64,000 nt of DNA from Xestospongia muta (taxonomy: Eukaryota > Porifera > Demospongiae > Haplosclerida > Petrosiidae). The notes beneath the pieces are model-generated. The model had not been told where the DNA came from, did no database searches, and worked only from the letters and a program-made list of their open reading frames with translations. The position numbers and the translations under genes are program-made. Shown piece after piece: positions 29,501 through 43,599 of the stretch; position 1 is the first letter of the stretch; every line of letters begins with the position of its first letter. The stretch covers positions 4,402,001 through 4,466,000 of the forward strand of contig OY848930.1 of the NCBI GenBank assembly GCA_963693285.1. The letters run 5' to 3'.

Positions 29501-30488
29501 ATTTGTGGATAATGGTCATCGATCTCTTCATCAGAGCTATCAGAATCATCTTCAGTGCTTGGTTTTGTTATTTGTGTTAAATACTGCTCATACCAATAAT
29601 GCTTCAAAAGCTCTAACACTCTGGATTGAAATGATAGAAGAGTGGCTATCTCATCTTTTATAGATAACGTTTCACAACTAGCAAATAATAATTCTTTCCT
29701 CATTGGTGATTCTAGTTGGAATGGTGCACCATTGAGAAGATAAAGCTGTTTGATTCTAGAGACGAGTTGTCTTTGTTTTTGTACGGTATCTGTCAGTCGT
29801 AGCTTCTCTAAATCTAACCATAAAAGGCAATATGCCTCACCAGGGCTACATCGTAGGTAGAGAATGAACTTTTGAAGCTCCTTTGCTGTGCAAGGAATTG
29901 TAGCAAAAGGTTGTTGAGCATTATCTGTGATAGAGAGTAAAAAATATTTTTATATTATATACAATGTCGTAGTACATTTAAGACATCAAATTATAACATA
30001 TAATGAAGGTGGTCCATAGACGAGTTTAGTAGGTAAAAATTATTATACCTAATAATGGATTTTGATTGTTGACAAACTCATAGCAAAGTCTGTAACTAAA
30101 ATAGAATTCAGACCTCCAAAAAAGTGGCAATCGATGAGTGTACACCCATCGCCACACATTCTGTTGATCAATATCCTAGAATTGTAAACCAAGAACTTAA
30201 TTTTGTTTTTTTGAATGAAAGATGGATATACCTGAAAATTAGATGCTGGATATGGACATATGTTAAATTGTTTTGTTACAGTTGAGTAGTGGAGTCGCTT
30301 TGCAAATATCTGTAAGAGAAAGTTGCAATCAAGTGGTACATACATCAATGTTATGGTTTACAGTACAATTGGTCAATATTTGGCTCAAAACTTACAGGCA
30401 ATTGAAGAAATACATTTAAATGATCTTTGAATGCGATGTCTTCTTTTAAAAGGATTTTAAAGTCAGTTAAAGATGGATATGCAGCCAT
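25579..30488 (-). CDS. RGS22: Regulator of G-protein signalling 22-like
   Basis: RGS22 is a large multi-RGS protein, described mainly from testis and ciliated lineages, that can bind G-alpha subunits. Exons: 30396-30488, 30232-30309, 30049-30175, 28849-29924, 28532-28594, 28255-28432, 27873-28167, 27521-27723, 27312-27423, 27067-27181, 26686-26891, 26272-26410, 26041-26165, 25866-25987, 25579-25793; 3,147 nt, 1,048 aa (human 1,264), phases close. The N-terminus (FLQLP, WVYTHRLPLFWRSEFYFSYR) matches the RGS22-specific head. RGS-like helical segments lie at ~100-215 (AYCLLWLDLEKLR), ~300-400 (FLLFWQSIELL), ~640-745 (FWLAVEDMKDT) and ~780-940 (FWAEVERFKDM, AHAIVNCYIDSSVPP, VVRGMFHEAALNIF). The last exon is the least certain (its acceptor is ACGGAG, and its product has no match I recall). 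Confidence 0.9.
26470..26513. repeat. (AT)n microsatellite in RGS22 intron
   Basis: About 44 bp of alternating AT between exons starting at 26410 and ending at 26686. Confidence 0.95.
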
Positions 30489-30613
30489 TTCTTTTACCTG
30501 TCACGAATACGTTTGTACGCGAATGGTTACGCGTACATAATCAATTTCGCACTAATAGTTACAAGCTCCACCCATTCAAAAAGTGTAAAGTATTTTGTTC
30601 GTTAATAAAAACA
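30489..30613. promoter_or_regulatory. Divergent promoter RGS22 / DERL1 with a CG-rich palindrome
   Basis: 125 bp between the two start codons. GTACGCG (30515-30521) and CGCGTAC (30530-30536) form a perfect 7-bp inverted repeat with an 8-nt spacer. It looks like a dimeric factor site; the factor is unknown. Confidence 0.45.
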
Positions 30614-32739
<2,126 letters not shown>

Positions 32740-32916
32740 TAATATTATTGTAATTATTATACAGGTTTTCCCAGATAATAATAAAAAGGTCACAATAATT
32801 ATGATATGGGAGTGGGAAAGAATCTGTTGACTCCTATAATTAGTAATATTGATTATATTAAGGTTTATTAAGGTTAATACTGTGTATTAGTGTAGTGAGC
32901 GGGTTGCCATCCAATG

Positions 32917-33873
32917 TTAGTCGTTGTGCATGCATGTATCCACAGATGAGTTTATGATAAGTCCACCCAGATCAGGTACCGTGCCTTCTTTTTCCTACGG
33001 GAAATAACAATGTATGATTGAGTGTTAGGTAAGGAAATTGTGTGTGGGTGTGTGTGATTTACAGCTTTAAAGTCCAGGAATAGTTGTTTAAAAGTGAGGA
33101 AGTCAGTAAAGGAGAGTAACATTTCAAAGATTTCTTCAGGAATTTCAGATCTCCTAGTCCTAGCAATCAAGAGAGAGTACTGATAATAGCATCACTATGG
33201 TAACAGGTGTTTGTAATGCTTACTCTATCATTTTTAGAAACTTAGTCATGCTAAATCCTGGTATTCTAAGTAGTAACTCAGTCTCAATGTGGGTCTCTAT
33301 TAGCTCCGTCTAAGGAAGGGGAGGGGGATTATTGTGAAGGATGGATACACATCCTTACATATTCTCTGTGAATATCTGTATAAATCAACTTATTTTCTTC
33401 AACATCCTCAAAATGATGGTAATATTTTTCCATAAACTTTTGCTGAGACTCAGCAAAATTGTCATCTATAAAAGCAATCGAGTACATTTGATGTTGCTTA
33501 CATAAACACATGTAATTTATTTTTTCACAATTAGTCTGTTTATTCTATACTACCTAGTACAATATCTTGAAGATGTCCTATAATGTTATCAAACTCAGCA
33601 TCATCAGAACTTCCAGAACTAAAAAAGCAGTAGATATGTAACTACATGTATTGTGATATCATACTGAGTAGAGAATAATTCCTCCTTGAAACTATCTTTC
33701 TGTTCAAAATCATCGCAAACTGTTCCATTCCTAGTTACTTCACCACATCCTGCCACTTAGAGAGAATAAAATAAAACAAAATACATAATTAACAAGCCTA
33801 GACTGTATTACTACTATAAATACAGTGATTTAGAATATAAAACTGTCACTAATGTTCTATACTTACTTGCCAT
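32917..33873 (-). CDS. ARL2BP: ARL2-binding protein (BART)
   Basis: ARL2BP binds GTP-loaded ARL2/ARL3 and acts in cilia, mitochondria and STAT3 retention (family knowledge). Exons: 33867-33873, 33665-33755, 33554-33618, 33359-33465, 33224-33309, 33063-33159, 32917-32994; 531 nt, 176 aa (human 163), phases close. The all-helical BART domain is plain: DDAEFDNIIGHLQDIVL, FMEKYYHHFEDVEENKLIYT, ETELLLRIPGFSM, and MLLSFTDFLTFKQLFLDFKA. The C-terminus EKEGTVPDLGGLIINSS matches the human EKEG-DL-GL tail. The 7-nt first exon and the GTATGA donor of exon 2 are the least certain parts. Convergent with DERL1 (177-bp gap), divergent from CLPTM1L. Confidence 0.9.
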
Positions 33874-33981
33874 TTGTAGTTTAGAAATAAGTCCTCCTCC
33901 TCTTTTACATGTATTGTATTCCAAAACTTTCAAATTTATTACTTTTACGGCTAATTAGAGTCTTCCATAATTTAATTCAAG
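33874..33981. promoter_or_regulatory. Divergent promoter ARL2BP / CLPTM1L
   Basis: Only 108 bp lie between the two start codons, so it must hold both core promoters. AT-rich; no CACGTG or TATA consensus stands out. Confidence 0.45.
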
Positions 33982-36896
33982 ATGGCTCTTTTCACATTGT
34001 CGTTTTCTCGTATAGTTGTAGCTATTTTTGTCCTTGGTATCTCGTATTGGGCCTTTAACATGTACAACTTGTTCGTCACGGCGAGTTGTACCGACTCACG
34101 AAGATGTCTAAAGCCAGCATATCCGATGAAAAAGAAAATGCAGGTAATTAGAATAATACGGTCAATATAAATTGTATGAGTGTTTGTAATTCTTTTATTT
34201 TTATGGTCATGGCACACGGAAACCTTACAAGAAAACTGCTCACTGTACAATGCCAAAACTTTATATATTTATAGCAAAGGATCTGTTCTATCCTATAGCA
34301 TTATTTATAAGTGTTGGTAGAAAACAGTTTTTCAACGAAACTTGTCAATTATGCATGCAAATTAAACAATATTCATTAATTAAATATCTGGTAGATTTTG
34401 ACCTTGTTTGTAATGAAATTGAAAACATATACTACTAAGAAAAAAATTAAAATGCCTTTCCTTAATTTTAAATTTTCATTAATATTTATGTAATATATTT
34501 ATATCTAGTGACAGTGATATGACTTCTGTACTTTTGTTATTGTTTTTATCTTTTAGTTTCAACTGTATACATCAACTAATCCAAATAGTAGACATGTAAA
34601 TGATATGATCTTACTCTTCAATGGAACTGATTTTAAAAGAAATGAAACATGGACGTTGTAAGCATTAAGCTCCACCCATCTTTAATTATTATTATTATTG
34701 CCGACATTAACTGTTTATTGAGACACGTGTTCATCACCAGTTGTAATAAAAGTGTTTGATCATGTTCTCTCTCTCTTTCAGTGAAACAAATGTGACCCTA
34801 CCTTTGGCAACACTTAGAAATGGTTCTCTTTATTTACATGTTTTTCTTGGTCCCCAAGGGAAAAGCCTGACCCAGTCATCTCAGCATCAGAGGATCAGTA
34901 TTATTACAGTACCTGTCACAAAATATTTGGTGCCATCTGTAGCTGAATTTAATCTGGTTACTGGAGAATATGAAGTAAGTCTTCAGATTATCCATTCATC
35001 CATCATTCCATCTATATATCTATTCATCTGTCTATCCATCTATATATCCATTCATCCATCATTCCATCTATATATATCCATTCATCTGTCTATCCATCTA
35101 TATATCCATTCATCCATCATTCCATATTTCAATGCATTCATCAATTTATTCTCCAGTCTATACCAGACAACAAATCGTCTGCTCCCTCTACTCACTGGAT
35201 ACCTGAACTTAGTTTCTATGGTGTTGGAGAAGATTGGTACTTTGACTCCAGACTCCTCCCACCTGAATTATGGATTACCAACACACTACAGTAAGTTGTG
35301 CTAGAATATATTTTATACTCTAATTATGATCACTGGACATTTGTCACAAATGTTTAATTTATAACAATTAAAACTTATTTCATACTGTAACTTATTCTAA
35401 TTATCAGCATTAATTTTGAAATTGTTTTTTATTAGGCTACTTCCTGGTACAATGACTTATCTTCCTATAATCTATTGCAATGAATTACGAGTTCTTAACA
35501 GAGAATTAAAGGTATGTTGAGATCAACTGATCAACTGTGATCACTATGGTATCAATATAATATCAACATATATTGTTATAGTATGGTTATGATTCAACTG
35601 TGATCACTGTGTTATCAACTATGATCAACTATGATGATTGTGATCACTGGTATTAACTATGATCAACTATGATGATTGTGATCACTGGTATTAACTATGA
35701 TCAACTATGATGATTGTGATCACTGGTATTAACTATGATCAACTATGATGATTGTGATCACTGGTATTAACTATGGTCAACTATGATGATTGTGATCACT
35801 GGTATTATGGTCAACTATGATGATTGTGATCACTGGTATTATGATCAACTATGATGATTGTGATCACTGGTATTAACTATGGTCAACTATGATCAATTGT
35901 AATCATTGTGGTATTATATTTATATCAACATTAATCACCATGCTATATAAACTATGGTATCATTCTTATTGATTATTGTATACATAATTCTACTATCAGA
36001 ATCACATAATGAGATTGACATTGCATCAATTTCATTTATCTCTTATTAGTTGGTATCATCATCAAATACAACAATGCCACTATCTCTCTCTTACTCCCCT
36101 GTTGGACTGGGTCAACTTCGTATCTGGATACAATTCAGACAAGCACTAAAGACGATGGCAACACTAGGTGACTACTAAACTATCAGTATACTAGTAGAAT
36201 AACATCTCCTTATGTGGACCAACTGTCCTTAATACAAAGGTGTCCTCAATATAGAGGTTGTATAATACACTAAAGTATTAGTATGGGACTAGAACAAGTG
36301 TCCTCAATATAGAGGTTGTATAATACACTAAAGTATTAGTATGGGACTAGAACAAGTGTCCTCAATATAGAGGTTATATAATACACTAAAGTATTAGTAT
36401 GGGACTAGAACAAGTGTCCTCAATATAGAGGTTGTATAATACACTAAAGTATTAGTCCTCAATATAGAGGTTGTATAATACACTAAAGTATTAGTATGGG
36501 ACTAGAACAAGTGTCCTCAATATAGAGGTTGTATAATACACTAAAGTATTAGTATGGGACTAGAACAAGTGTCCTCACTATAAGTCTTTAAAATAGAGTA
36601 TCCAAGATGTTCCACTGTACAATAATTGTATTACATCTTTACATCTTGTGTATCATTAGGTTTTCCAGAGAAGGAACTAGATACTATGAAAGAATTAATA
36701 TTTGGTACTAACCTTTATCTTTTGGGATTGACTTGTTTCATCTCCTTCTTTCATGTATGTTAACTTCAAACATTTTGTAACAATATATCTGTCCTTCCTC
36801 ATCAGATCCTCTTTGATTTCTTGGCTTTTAAAAATGATATTAGTTTTTGGAGGAAAAGAAAAACTACTATTGGTTTGTCAAGACGAACAGGTAAGA

Positions 36897-36970
<74 letters not shown>

Positions 36971-39123
36971 TCTCTCCCTCTATAACTCTCTCTCTTTCTC
37001 TCTCACACACAGTCATGTGGAGGTGTTTCAGTTACACAGTAGTTTTCTTATACCTAATGGAAGAAGAGACAAGTTTATTAATTCAAGTACCAGCTGGCAT
37101 AGGTGCCGCTATTGAAGTAAGATGCTATAACTATCAATAAAATATATAGACTTCTTTTATTAGTATTGGAAAGTATGGAAAGCTCTTAAACTGAAGATAG
37201 AATGGAGTAATGGCCTTCCAAAACTAAAGGTAGTATAACAGACAGACATATCAATTTACATGTGTCGCGTCTTCTCTTCTATTAGATTGGAAAACAGATA
37301 GCATTAGAGGAACAAACTGACAGATATGACTCACAAGCTATGAAATATCTAACCTATATTTTAATACCACTAATACTTTTAGGAGCTATATATTGTTTAG
37401 TATATCTTAGTTATAAGAGGTGAGGAGTTGAATAGTTGAATTGAGGGAGAGAGAGAGAGGGAGGGGGAACACCAAGGGAAGGAGGATTTAGGAAATGAGG
37501 AGGTAGAGAGGAGATACCAGGAGAGGGAGAATAGATACAGAAATTACTTTATTTCTTTTTCTTTAGCTGGTACTCCTGGCTTATACATAGTCTTGTTAAT
37601 GGTGAGTCACATGATAATCACATGATGATCACATGTCTACTATTTATAGGTGTCTATGCATTTGGATTTATATTTATGTTACCTCAACTGTTTGTTAATT
37701 ATAAGGTACTTTTATTATACCTCGTTATAAAATATAGTTTGGCTTTTCTATTACAGTTGAAATCAGTTGCCCATTTACCTTGGAGAGCATTCATGTACAA
37801 GGTTGGTTTGTTGGATAGATGGACAAACAGGAAAGATGGACCAATGGATGGATAGATGGATGAACCGATGGATGGACCAATGGATGGATAGATGGATGAA
37901 CTGATGGATGGACCAATGGATGGATAGATGGATGAACTGATGGATGGATAGATGGATGAACCAATGGATGGATAGATGGATGAACCGATGGATGGACCAA
38001 TGGATGGATAGATGGATGAACCGATGGATGGATAGATGGATGGATAGATGGATGAACTGATGGATGGACCAATGGATGGATAGATGGATGGACCAATGGA
38101 TGGATAGATGGATGAACCGATGGATGGACCAATGGATGGATAGATGGATGAACTGATAGATGGACCAATGGATGGATAGATGGATGAACTGATGGATGGA
38201 TAGATGGATGAACCAATGGATGGATAGATGGATGAACCGATGGATGGACCAATGGATGGATAGATGGATGAACCGATGGATGGACCAATGGATGGATAGA
38301 TGGATGAATTGATGGATGGACCAATGGATGGATAGATGGATGAACCGATGGATGGATAGATGGATGAACCGATGGATGGACCAATGGATGGATAGATGGA
38401 TGAACAGAGAGATGGACTGATGGAAGGTTGGTTTAGCTGACATATAGTGAGTTGTTTAGACCATTTTTTTCTGTCTAGGCATTTAATACCTTCATTGATG
38501 ATGTATTTGCATTTATTATAACAATGCCTACATCCCATCGTGTTGCTGTGTTCAGAGATGATATTGTGTTCTTAGTCTATCTTTATCAAAGATGGTCAGT
38601 GTCAAAAATATAAGTCTGTATTATTTGAACTACCCTCTATTATGGACACCTTTAAAACTAGCTTTAATATAGAGGTGTCGTCAATATAGAGGTTGTATAA
38701 TACACTAAAGTATTAGTATGGGACTAGAACAAGTGTCCTCAATATAGAGGTTGTATAACACACTAAAGTATTAGTATGGGACTAGAACAAGTGTCCTCAA
38801 TATGAGGTTATTAATACTTGTGTCCTTAATTTAGTGTGTCCTCTGAATAATTATTATTTGATTAAGGCATTACCCTTTAGTAGATGTACCTAGTAGTATT
38901 AAAGACATACCTAGTACTGCTAGTAGTATTACGATATCTTTATTGAGACAGCTCCACTGATATAGTATTAATTGGTTTATTGTGTGTACTAGAACTTCAC
39001 TAGTTTATTAACTATTATATATTAAACAGGTTGTATCCTGTTGATAAGAACAGAATCAATGAATATGGTGAGTCGTTTGAACATAATGAGACACCATTGG
39101 CAGCTGTGAAGAAACAGCAATAA
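33982..39123 (+). CDS. CLPTM1L: CLPTM1-like membrane protein (CRR9 / lipid scramblase)
   Basis: CLPTM1L is a polytopic ER membrane protein linked to cisplatin resistance and reported as a GPI-intermediate lipid scramblase. Exons: 33982-34143, 34557-34657, 34782-34974, 35157-35290, 35436-35511, 36050-36167, 36660-36754, 36806-36890, 37013-37116, 37164-37229, 37286-37419, 37567-37601, 37650-37705, 37757-37801, 38479-38594, 39030-39123; 1,614 nt, 537 aa (human 538), phases close. An N-terminal signal-anchor is followed by a lumenal domain with NET/NVT-type sequons, then C-terminal membrane helices. Near-identical blocks to human: [20 protein letters not shown] (exon 8), [88 protein letters not shown]. 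Introns 5, 6, 14 and 15 hold minisatellites. Confidence 0.97.
35590..35900 (+). repeat. 38-bp minisatellite in CLPTM1L intron 5
   Basis: About eight copies of a unit containing ATCAACTATGATGATTGTG and ATCACTGGTATT, some shortened by internal loss of TAACTATG. Confidence 0.9.
36241..36575 (+). repeat. 58-bp minisatellite in CLPTM1L intron 6
   Basis: Copies start near 36243, 36301, 36359 and 36417, followed by a truncated and a further full copy. Each unit holds CCTCAATATAGAGG (small palindrome) and AATACACTAAAGTATT (second palindrome). The same unit recurs in intron 15 of the same gene (38673-38815). Confidence 0.93.
36899..36990 (+). repeat. (CT)n microsatellite in CLPTM1L intron 8
   Basis: The tract lies between the donor at 36890 and the CACACACAG acceptor of exon 9 (37013). 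Confidence 0.95.
37802..38432. repeat. GATG/GATA-based minisatellite in CLPTM1L intron 14
   Basis: About 630 bp built from GGATGGATAGATGGATGAAC and GGACCAAT blocks. It lacks stops in three minus-strand frames, giving long Ser/Ile/His/Pro frames that are artefacts. Confidence 0.95.
38673..38815 (+). repeat. Second array of the 58-bp unit, CLPTM1L intron 15
   Basis: Two and a partial copy of the same unit found at 36241-36575, about 2.1 kb away in another intron of the same gene. Confidence 0.9.
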
Positions 39124-39443
39124 ATTAGAATCACTTTTTCAAATTAAAATCAAACTCAAAATTTGGACACATTTTCTTGCAAAATTTTGTACCAGGTAAA
39201 CAACATAGGCAGGTAATTATTTTTATTAATAAAAAAGAAAGTAAACTGTTTGTAATGATCTAGTACAAGTAAAAAAACATATACTCATCATAACATATCA
39301 GTTATTGGTGTATTACTATTAATAAAAGAATCACATTTCAATATCTGGTTTAATTGATCACCGTAATTATTAATGGTATGAGGTTTAATGGATTTTGTTT
39401 CTAAGAAAGTTACTTGTTATAAAATCGAAACTTTAAGTTTCTC
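39124..39443. other. Convergent gap CLPTM1L / PDCD5
   Basis: 320 bp of AT-rich sequence between two stop codons, holding both 3' UTRs. Nothing else seen. Confidence 0.8.
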
Positions 39444-40650
39444 TTAATCTTCATCAGAATCGTCCAATTTTCTCCTATCAAACTGTAAGAGAAGTTACTT
39501 GTTGCCATAGCAACAACTAACTGTACACATAATATATTCCCAATACATAAGACTAAAAAAATCTTGTACCTAAACCACACCCCTTAAAATAAAATTAATT
39601 GACTTTTTGTTAAGATTACTAGATATGAATATGCAACATGTTGTTTCCATAGTAACAATTTTATTACTTTAACTGTGGTTTTCTTGGTTTGAGTTTGATT
39701 GACTTGTTCAAGTAATTTAATCAGTTCAGCCTCTCCTAACTATAAAAAACCAGACCATATACATTATGTATAATTCACTGAGCATTTCTATTCCTAATTC
39801 TGTTGTTACTGACTTTGCCGTGGATTTGTCCTGTCTGTGCCATACGTATTAACATATTCTCAACCAATTCTGCCTTCTCTGGTTTCACAAGAGCTATACT
39901 GTTCACTAGAAAAGACAATAGCTATAAATAGTACATATACCTATGATGTCATAATTGTGTAATGCTGATAGTAATTGAATGTATCAGAGAGAGCAATAGT
40001 CATAAGAAATTCTTTCTTCTTTCCTTTGCAATGTAATATATTATATATAGTGATGCTTTAGTGCTATGTACCTTAACAAAGTAGGACTAACTCCATTATA
40101 TCAAATGTATAAAATATCTAGTCTTACAAAGAGGAGCTAACTACATGTGATTGTAATGATCTAAACATCTAATAGAAAGCCTTACTGAACCACACCCTCT
40201 AAGCCTATTAACTAAACACAGCAAAACAAGGACCTCCTGTTGGATCTCTAGAGATTTATGTATTCTGAAATTAGTTTTGTTATATCCCCACCCACTTTCC
40301 ATAGGTGGGAGGGGCTGTCTACACAATAACAACATACATCTTGCTCTTGAAGATTGTTCAAGTATTTGTGCTAGCATGGCATTTTTCATGTCTTGATGTC
40401 TTCTTTGAGCCTCTTCTTTCTGTTCTTGATCCTGTTGCTAAAGATGGAACATGCATTGTATATTAATCAACATTGGATATGATCCCAGAAAGAGACAATG
40501 TTATATTAATGCTCTAAAGACCTTAATGTGTTATAGTTTTGGGTCATATCAGTTGTTTTAAATATAGTAGTCTACCTTTTCTCCTCCATATTGTGCCTGT
40601 AGCTCAGCCAGTCTTTTTGCTCTGATTGCTTGTAGTTCATCGTCAGCCAT
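39444..40650 (-). CDS. PDCD5: Programmed cell death protein 5
   Basis: PDCD5/TFAR19 is a small conserved helical DNA- and chaperonin-binding protein (archaeal to human) implicated in apoptosis and in CCT/tubulin folding. Exons: 40576-40650, 40338-40437, 39814-39905, 39668-39739, 39444-39482; 378 nt, 125 aa, exactly the human length; phases close. Landmarks: MADDELQAIRAKRLAELQAQ, NAMLAQILEQSSRAR, ALVKPEKAELVENMLIRMAQ, a basic KKTTVKFDRRK stretch and the acidic end DDSDED. Divergent from the first acid phosphatase gene (203 bp between ATGs). Confidence 0.97.
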
Positions 40651-40853
40651 CTTGTTTTTCAGGATAATAATACGCCCTCTATTATTAATTGGTCTAGCCA
40701 CACCTTCTATATTTGCAGACACGTGTGCTCTACATGCATAGCATGCTGTTTAGATAGTGCATAGTGATAGCATCTAAAATAACCTATTTTTTGATTGTTG
40801 CACATTGTAAAATAACCTGCTCTCTGGTTGGCTTGTCGACTCAGATATCGAAA

Positions 40854-43412
40854 ATGTTGCTGTTCTTGGTTGTTTTTTTTGCTCATTTTTTTCTCTCTAC
40901 CCCAGAGCTTGTAAAAATTGATGGTGATACACTCAATTTTGTCATGCTTGGAGATTGGGGTGGTCAAACTGATCCTCCATATTACACCACAACAGAAAAA
41001 AAAGTTGCTGCCAGTATGGGTGCTAAAGCACAGGAGATCAATTCTCAATTCACTGTTTCATTGGGTGACAACTTCTATGATGGAGGAGTAAAAAGTGAAG
41101 ATGATCCTCGATTCCAGACCACATTCGAGGTAGTTAAATATGACTGTATTGATTACTTGATTAGGTGCTAAGAAGCCTGCATTATTGTGTTAAAACTTGC
41201 AATACCAAATCACATGTGCTGTTAAACTCCATTAGTTTGAACAGGACCCCATAGCCTTGCAAAGGAGGAAGCTAGCTAAGCTCACTGTAAAAACTGATTT
41301 GTTAATTTAACTAATATATGGCTATATAGGTTTTATCTAAACTATAAATCATGCTGTTTACATTCCTAATGTACTATCAGATTGACTAATATAAACAGTT
41401 AATCTGATATTGTTAGGAATCTTTAGCCAAGTATATTTTGGACTAAAATTATAATTAAAACATTATGACATTTACTTTACATACAATCTATACCATAATA
41501 TTAGTTAAATCAATCAATCACATTTTACAGCGAGCTAGCGCAGGAGTCTGCAACTACACAATGTAGCATTGAGCTAAATACCTTTTGTGAATAACCATAT
41601 AAGGAGATATAGTAGTTATAATTGTAATTTTTGCTGAATGGCAGCTGCATGCTCCTTACTTCTATGGGCTTCTGGTCTGAACGATATGTTTCCTAGCTAC
41701 TATGAAGTGTTCAACCCTTTCTTTATAGAATTGTGCAAAACTTTTGTGCAAATCTGAATATATCAACTCGAATATGCTGACTTTGCAATATCATGCTCTT
41801 TATAATATTTTTTACAAATGTTTTTGTCAATAGATTACATGCCTTGCTATTATTTACGTTTCTATGTTTAGAATGTCTTTACAGCATCATCACTTCAAAA
41901 ACGATGGTATGCAGTATGTGGAAACCACGATCACCATGGTAACACATCTGCTCAGATTGCATATACTAAAAAATCCAGTCGTTGGTATATGCCAGACCTT
42001 TACTACACAGATGTAAGTATATGTGTTAATAAATATTAGGTTAAGACATTGCAGAAGTTATTATAAAAGGATACTCTTTAAATATACTGGGTATATAAAT
42101 ATATCTTTTGACAATTAAGGCTAATTTTCTAAAACTATTGGGAAAGTTACACTCTAAAAATTTTTTGTTATTAGTTTATATTTCACTTTTGAGCTCCACT
42201 ATTATTATTATTATTATCTATTTTTACTATAATATTTATTTATTATTAAAAGTAACGACAATGAAGAGGTACTCTAAAATATTTGTCTTATAAAATGAAA
42301 TAAAGTTCCTATAATTAATTGATTATAGTCTTTACTTTCTCTAGTCATTTATTCTGAGTAGTACTAACACAACAATTCAAATAATAGTTATTGATACTAT
42401 TGTTTTGGCCGGTATGACGCACCCAAAATTACGCTCTTTGCCACCTGACAGTTCACACTTGGGAAAAAAGTCTAAGAAGAAACAATGGAAATGGATTAAA
42501 AAAACAATGAAAGATTCAACTGCAGATTGGCTGTTAGTTTGCGGACATTATCCAGGTATTAATAATACGAACAGTGTCATGTATCTCTGTTTCTTTAACC
42601 ATATAGTATGGTCCATATCTGAACATGGTCCTACAAAAGAGTTGGTTGATAATCTCCGACCTATGCTTATCAAGTACAATGCTTCAGCGTAAGAAACTAG
42701 AGAAACAGACAGACACACATAGGAAAAGGAAACCATTTATATATATTCTTCTGTTTCTAGTTACTTTAGTGGTCACGATCATGATATACAACATATTGAA
42801 GAAGACGATGTCAATATGAACTATTTTGTAAGCGGTGCTGGTCATCTTACTGATCCTTCAACAAAACATGAGGTTACTCCTTACATCTCACATGCAATGT
42901 AGAACAACAAACAACTCTATTATCTACAATAACCAAAATCTGAGTGTTTACATTAGAACATCTACACGTGAATGAAGGGTTGACCTTTTGTTAAGATCTT
43001 GTCAAATGTATTTCATGTCCTCCTTTTGAAGGACTTCTTTCAGTTTAGATACTTCAGCAGATAAAATTCAATTTTTATGTGGTTTTTTCATTGTTTACAT
43101 CAGGATGATATTCCAAAGAAGTCATTGAAGTATCTATATGGTCCATTTGACCCTGGAGAAAGTCATGGAGGCTTTAATACAGTGAGCATTACTGATAAGA
43201 CAATGGTAGTAACCTTCTTTGATAATGATGGTAAGTTAAGTTGGTACTGTACTATGTAAACTCTTATCATTGGAACATTACTATTATATTGATAAGCAGT
43301 GTATAGAGATATTGAATTAATTAATCATTATTATAAAAATAATTGTCTATATTATTATCTTGTAGGTAATCAACTATATACAACATCAATTACAAAGAAG
43401 ATTAGAGTTTAG
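40854..43412 (+). CDS. ACP5: Tartrate-resistant (purple) acid phosphatase type 5-like, copy 1
   Basis: This is a secreted or lysosomal Fe/Fe or Fe/Zn metallophosphatase that hydrolyses phosphate monoesters at low pH. Exons: 40854-41129, 41872-42012, 42345-42555, 42607-42688, 42761-42872, 43104-43230, 43366-43412; 996 nt, 331 aa (human 325), phases close. A signal peptide spans residues 1-~17. All five metal-ligand motifs of the calcineurin-like fold are intact: GDWGG (D34), GDNFY (D72, Y75), GNHD (N110), GHYP (H207) and GHDH (H242, H244). The start at 40854 is chosen because the signal peptide begins there. Copy 2 follows 187 bp downstream on the same strand, so this is a tandem duplication. 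Confidence 0.93.
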
Positions 43413-43599
43413 TGACATATTATTTACGCACAAATTTTCAAATTTTTTATTTTGGCGTTTGGAGTAATGATCATAATTTTTGACTAAGTTCGAATAAGCC
43501 ACACCTCTTTTTAATTATTGCTTCGAGCCCCACCTTTTATTAAATAGAGAAGCTCTAGATCTAACTTTGATTGACCTGACGTCAATGATTCCGTCTACA

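Noticed and set aside
30473..30613. In-frame upstream Met extending DERL1 by 47 residues
   Set aside because: The sequence from 30614 matches the Derlin N-terminus directly; the extension overlaps the RGS22 start and promoter and has no family match.
37699..38538. Frames of 197-279 codons rich in Ser-Ile-Tyr-Pro and His-Pro, minus strand
   Set aside because: The GATG/GATA minisatellite has no stop codons in several frames; it lies within CLPTM1L intron 14 on the opposite strand.
40764..40853. Upstream in-frame start for ACP5 copy 1
   Set aside because: The signal peptide begins naturally at 40854 and copy 2 starts at the equivalent Met.
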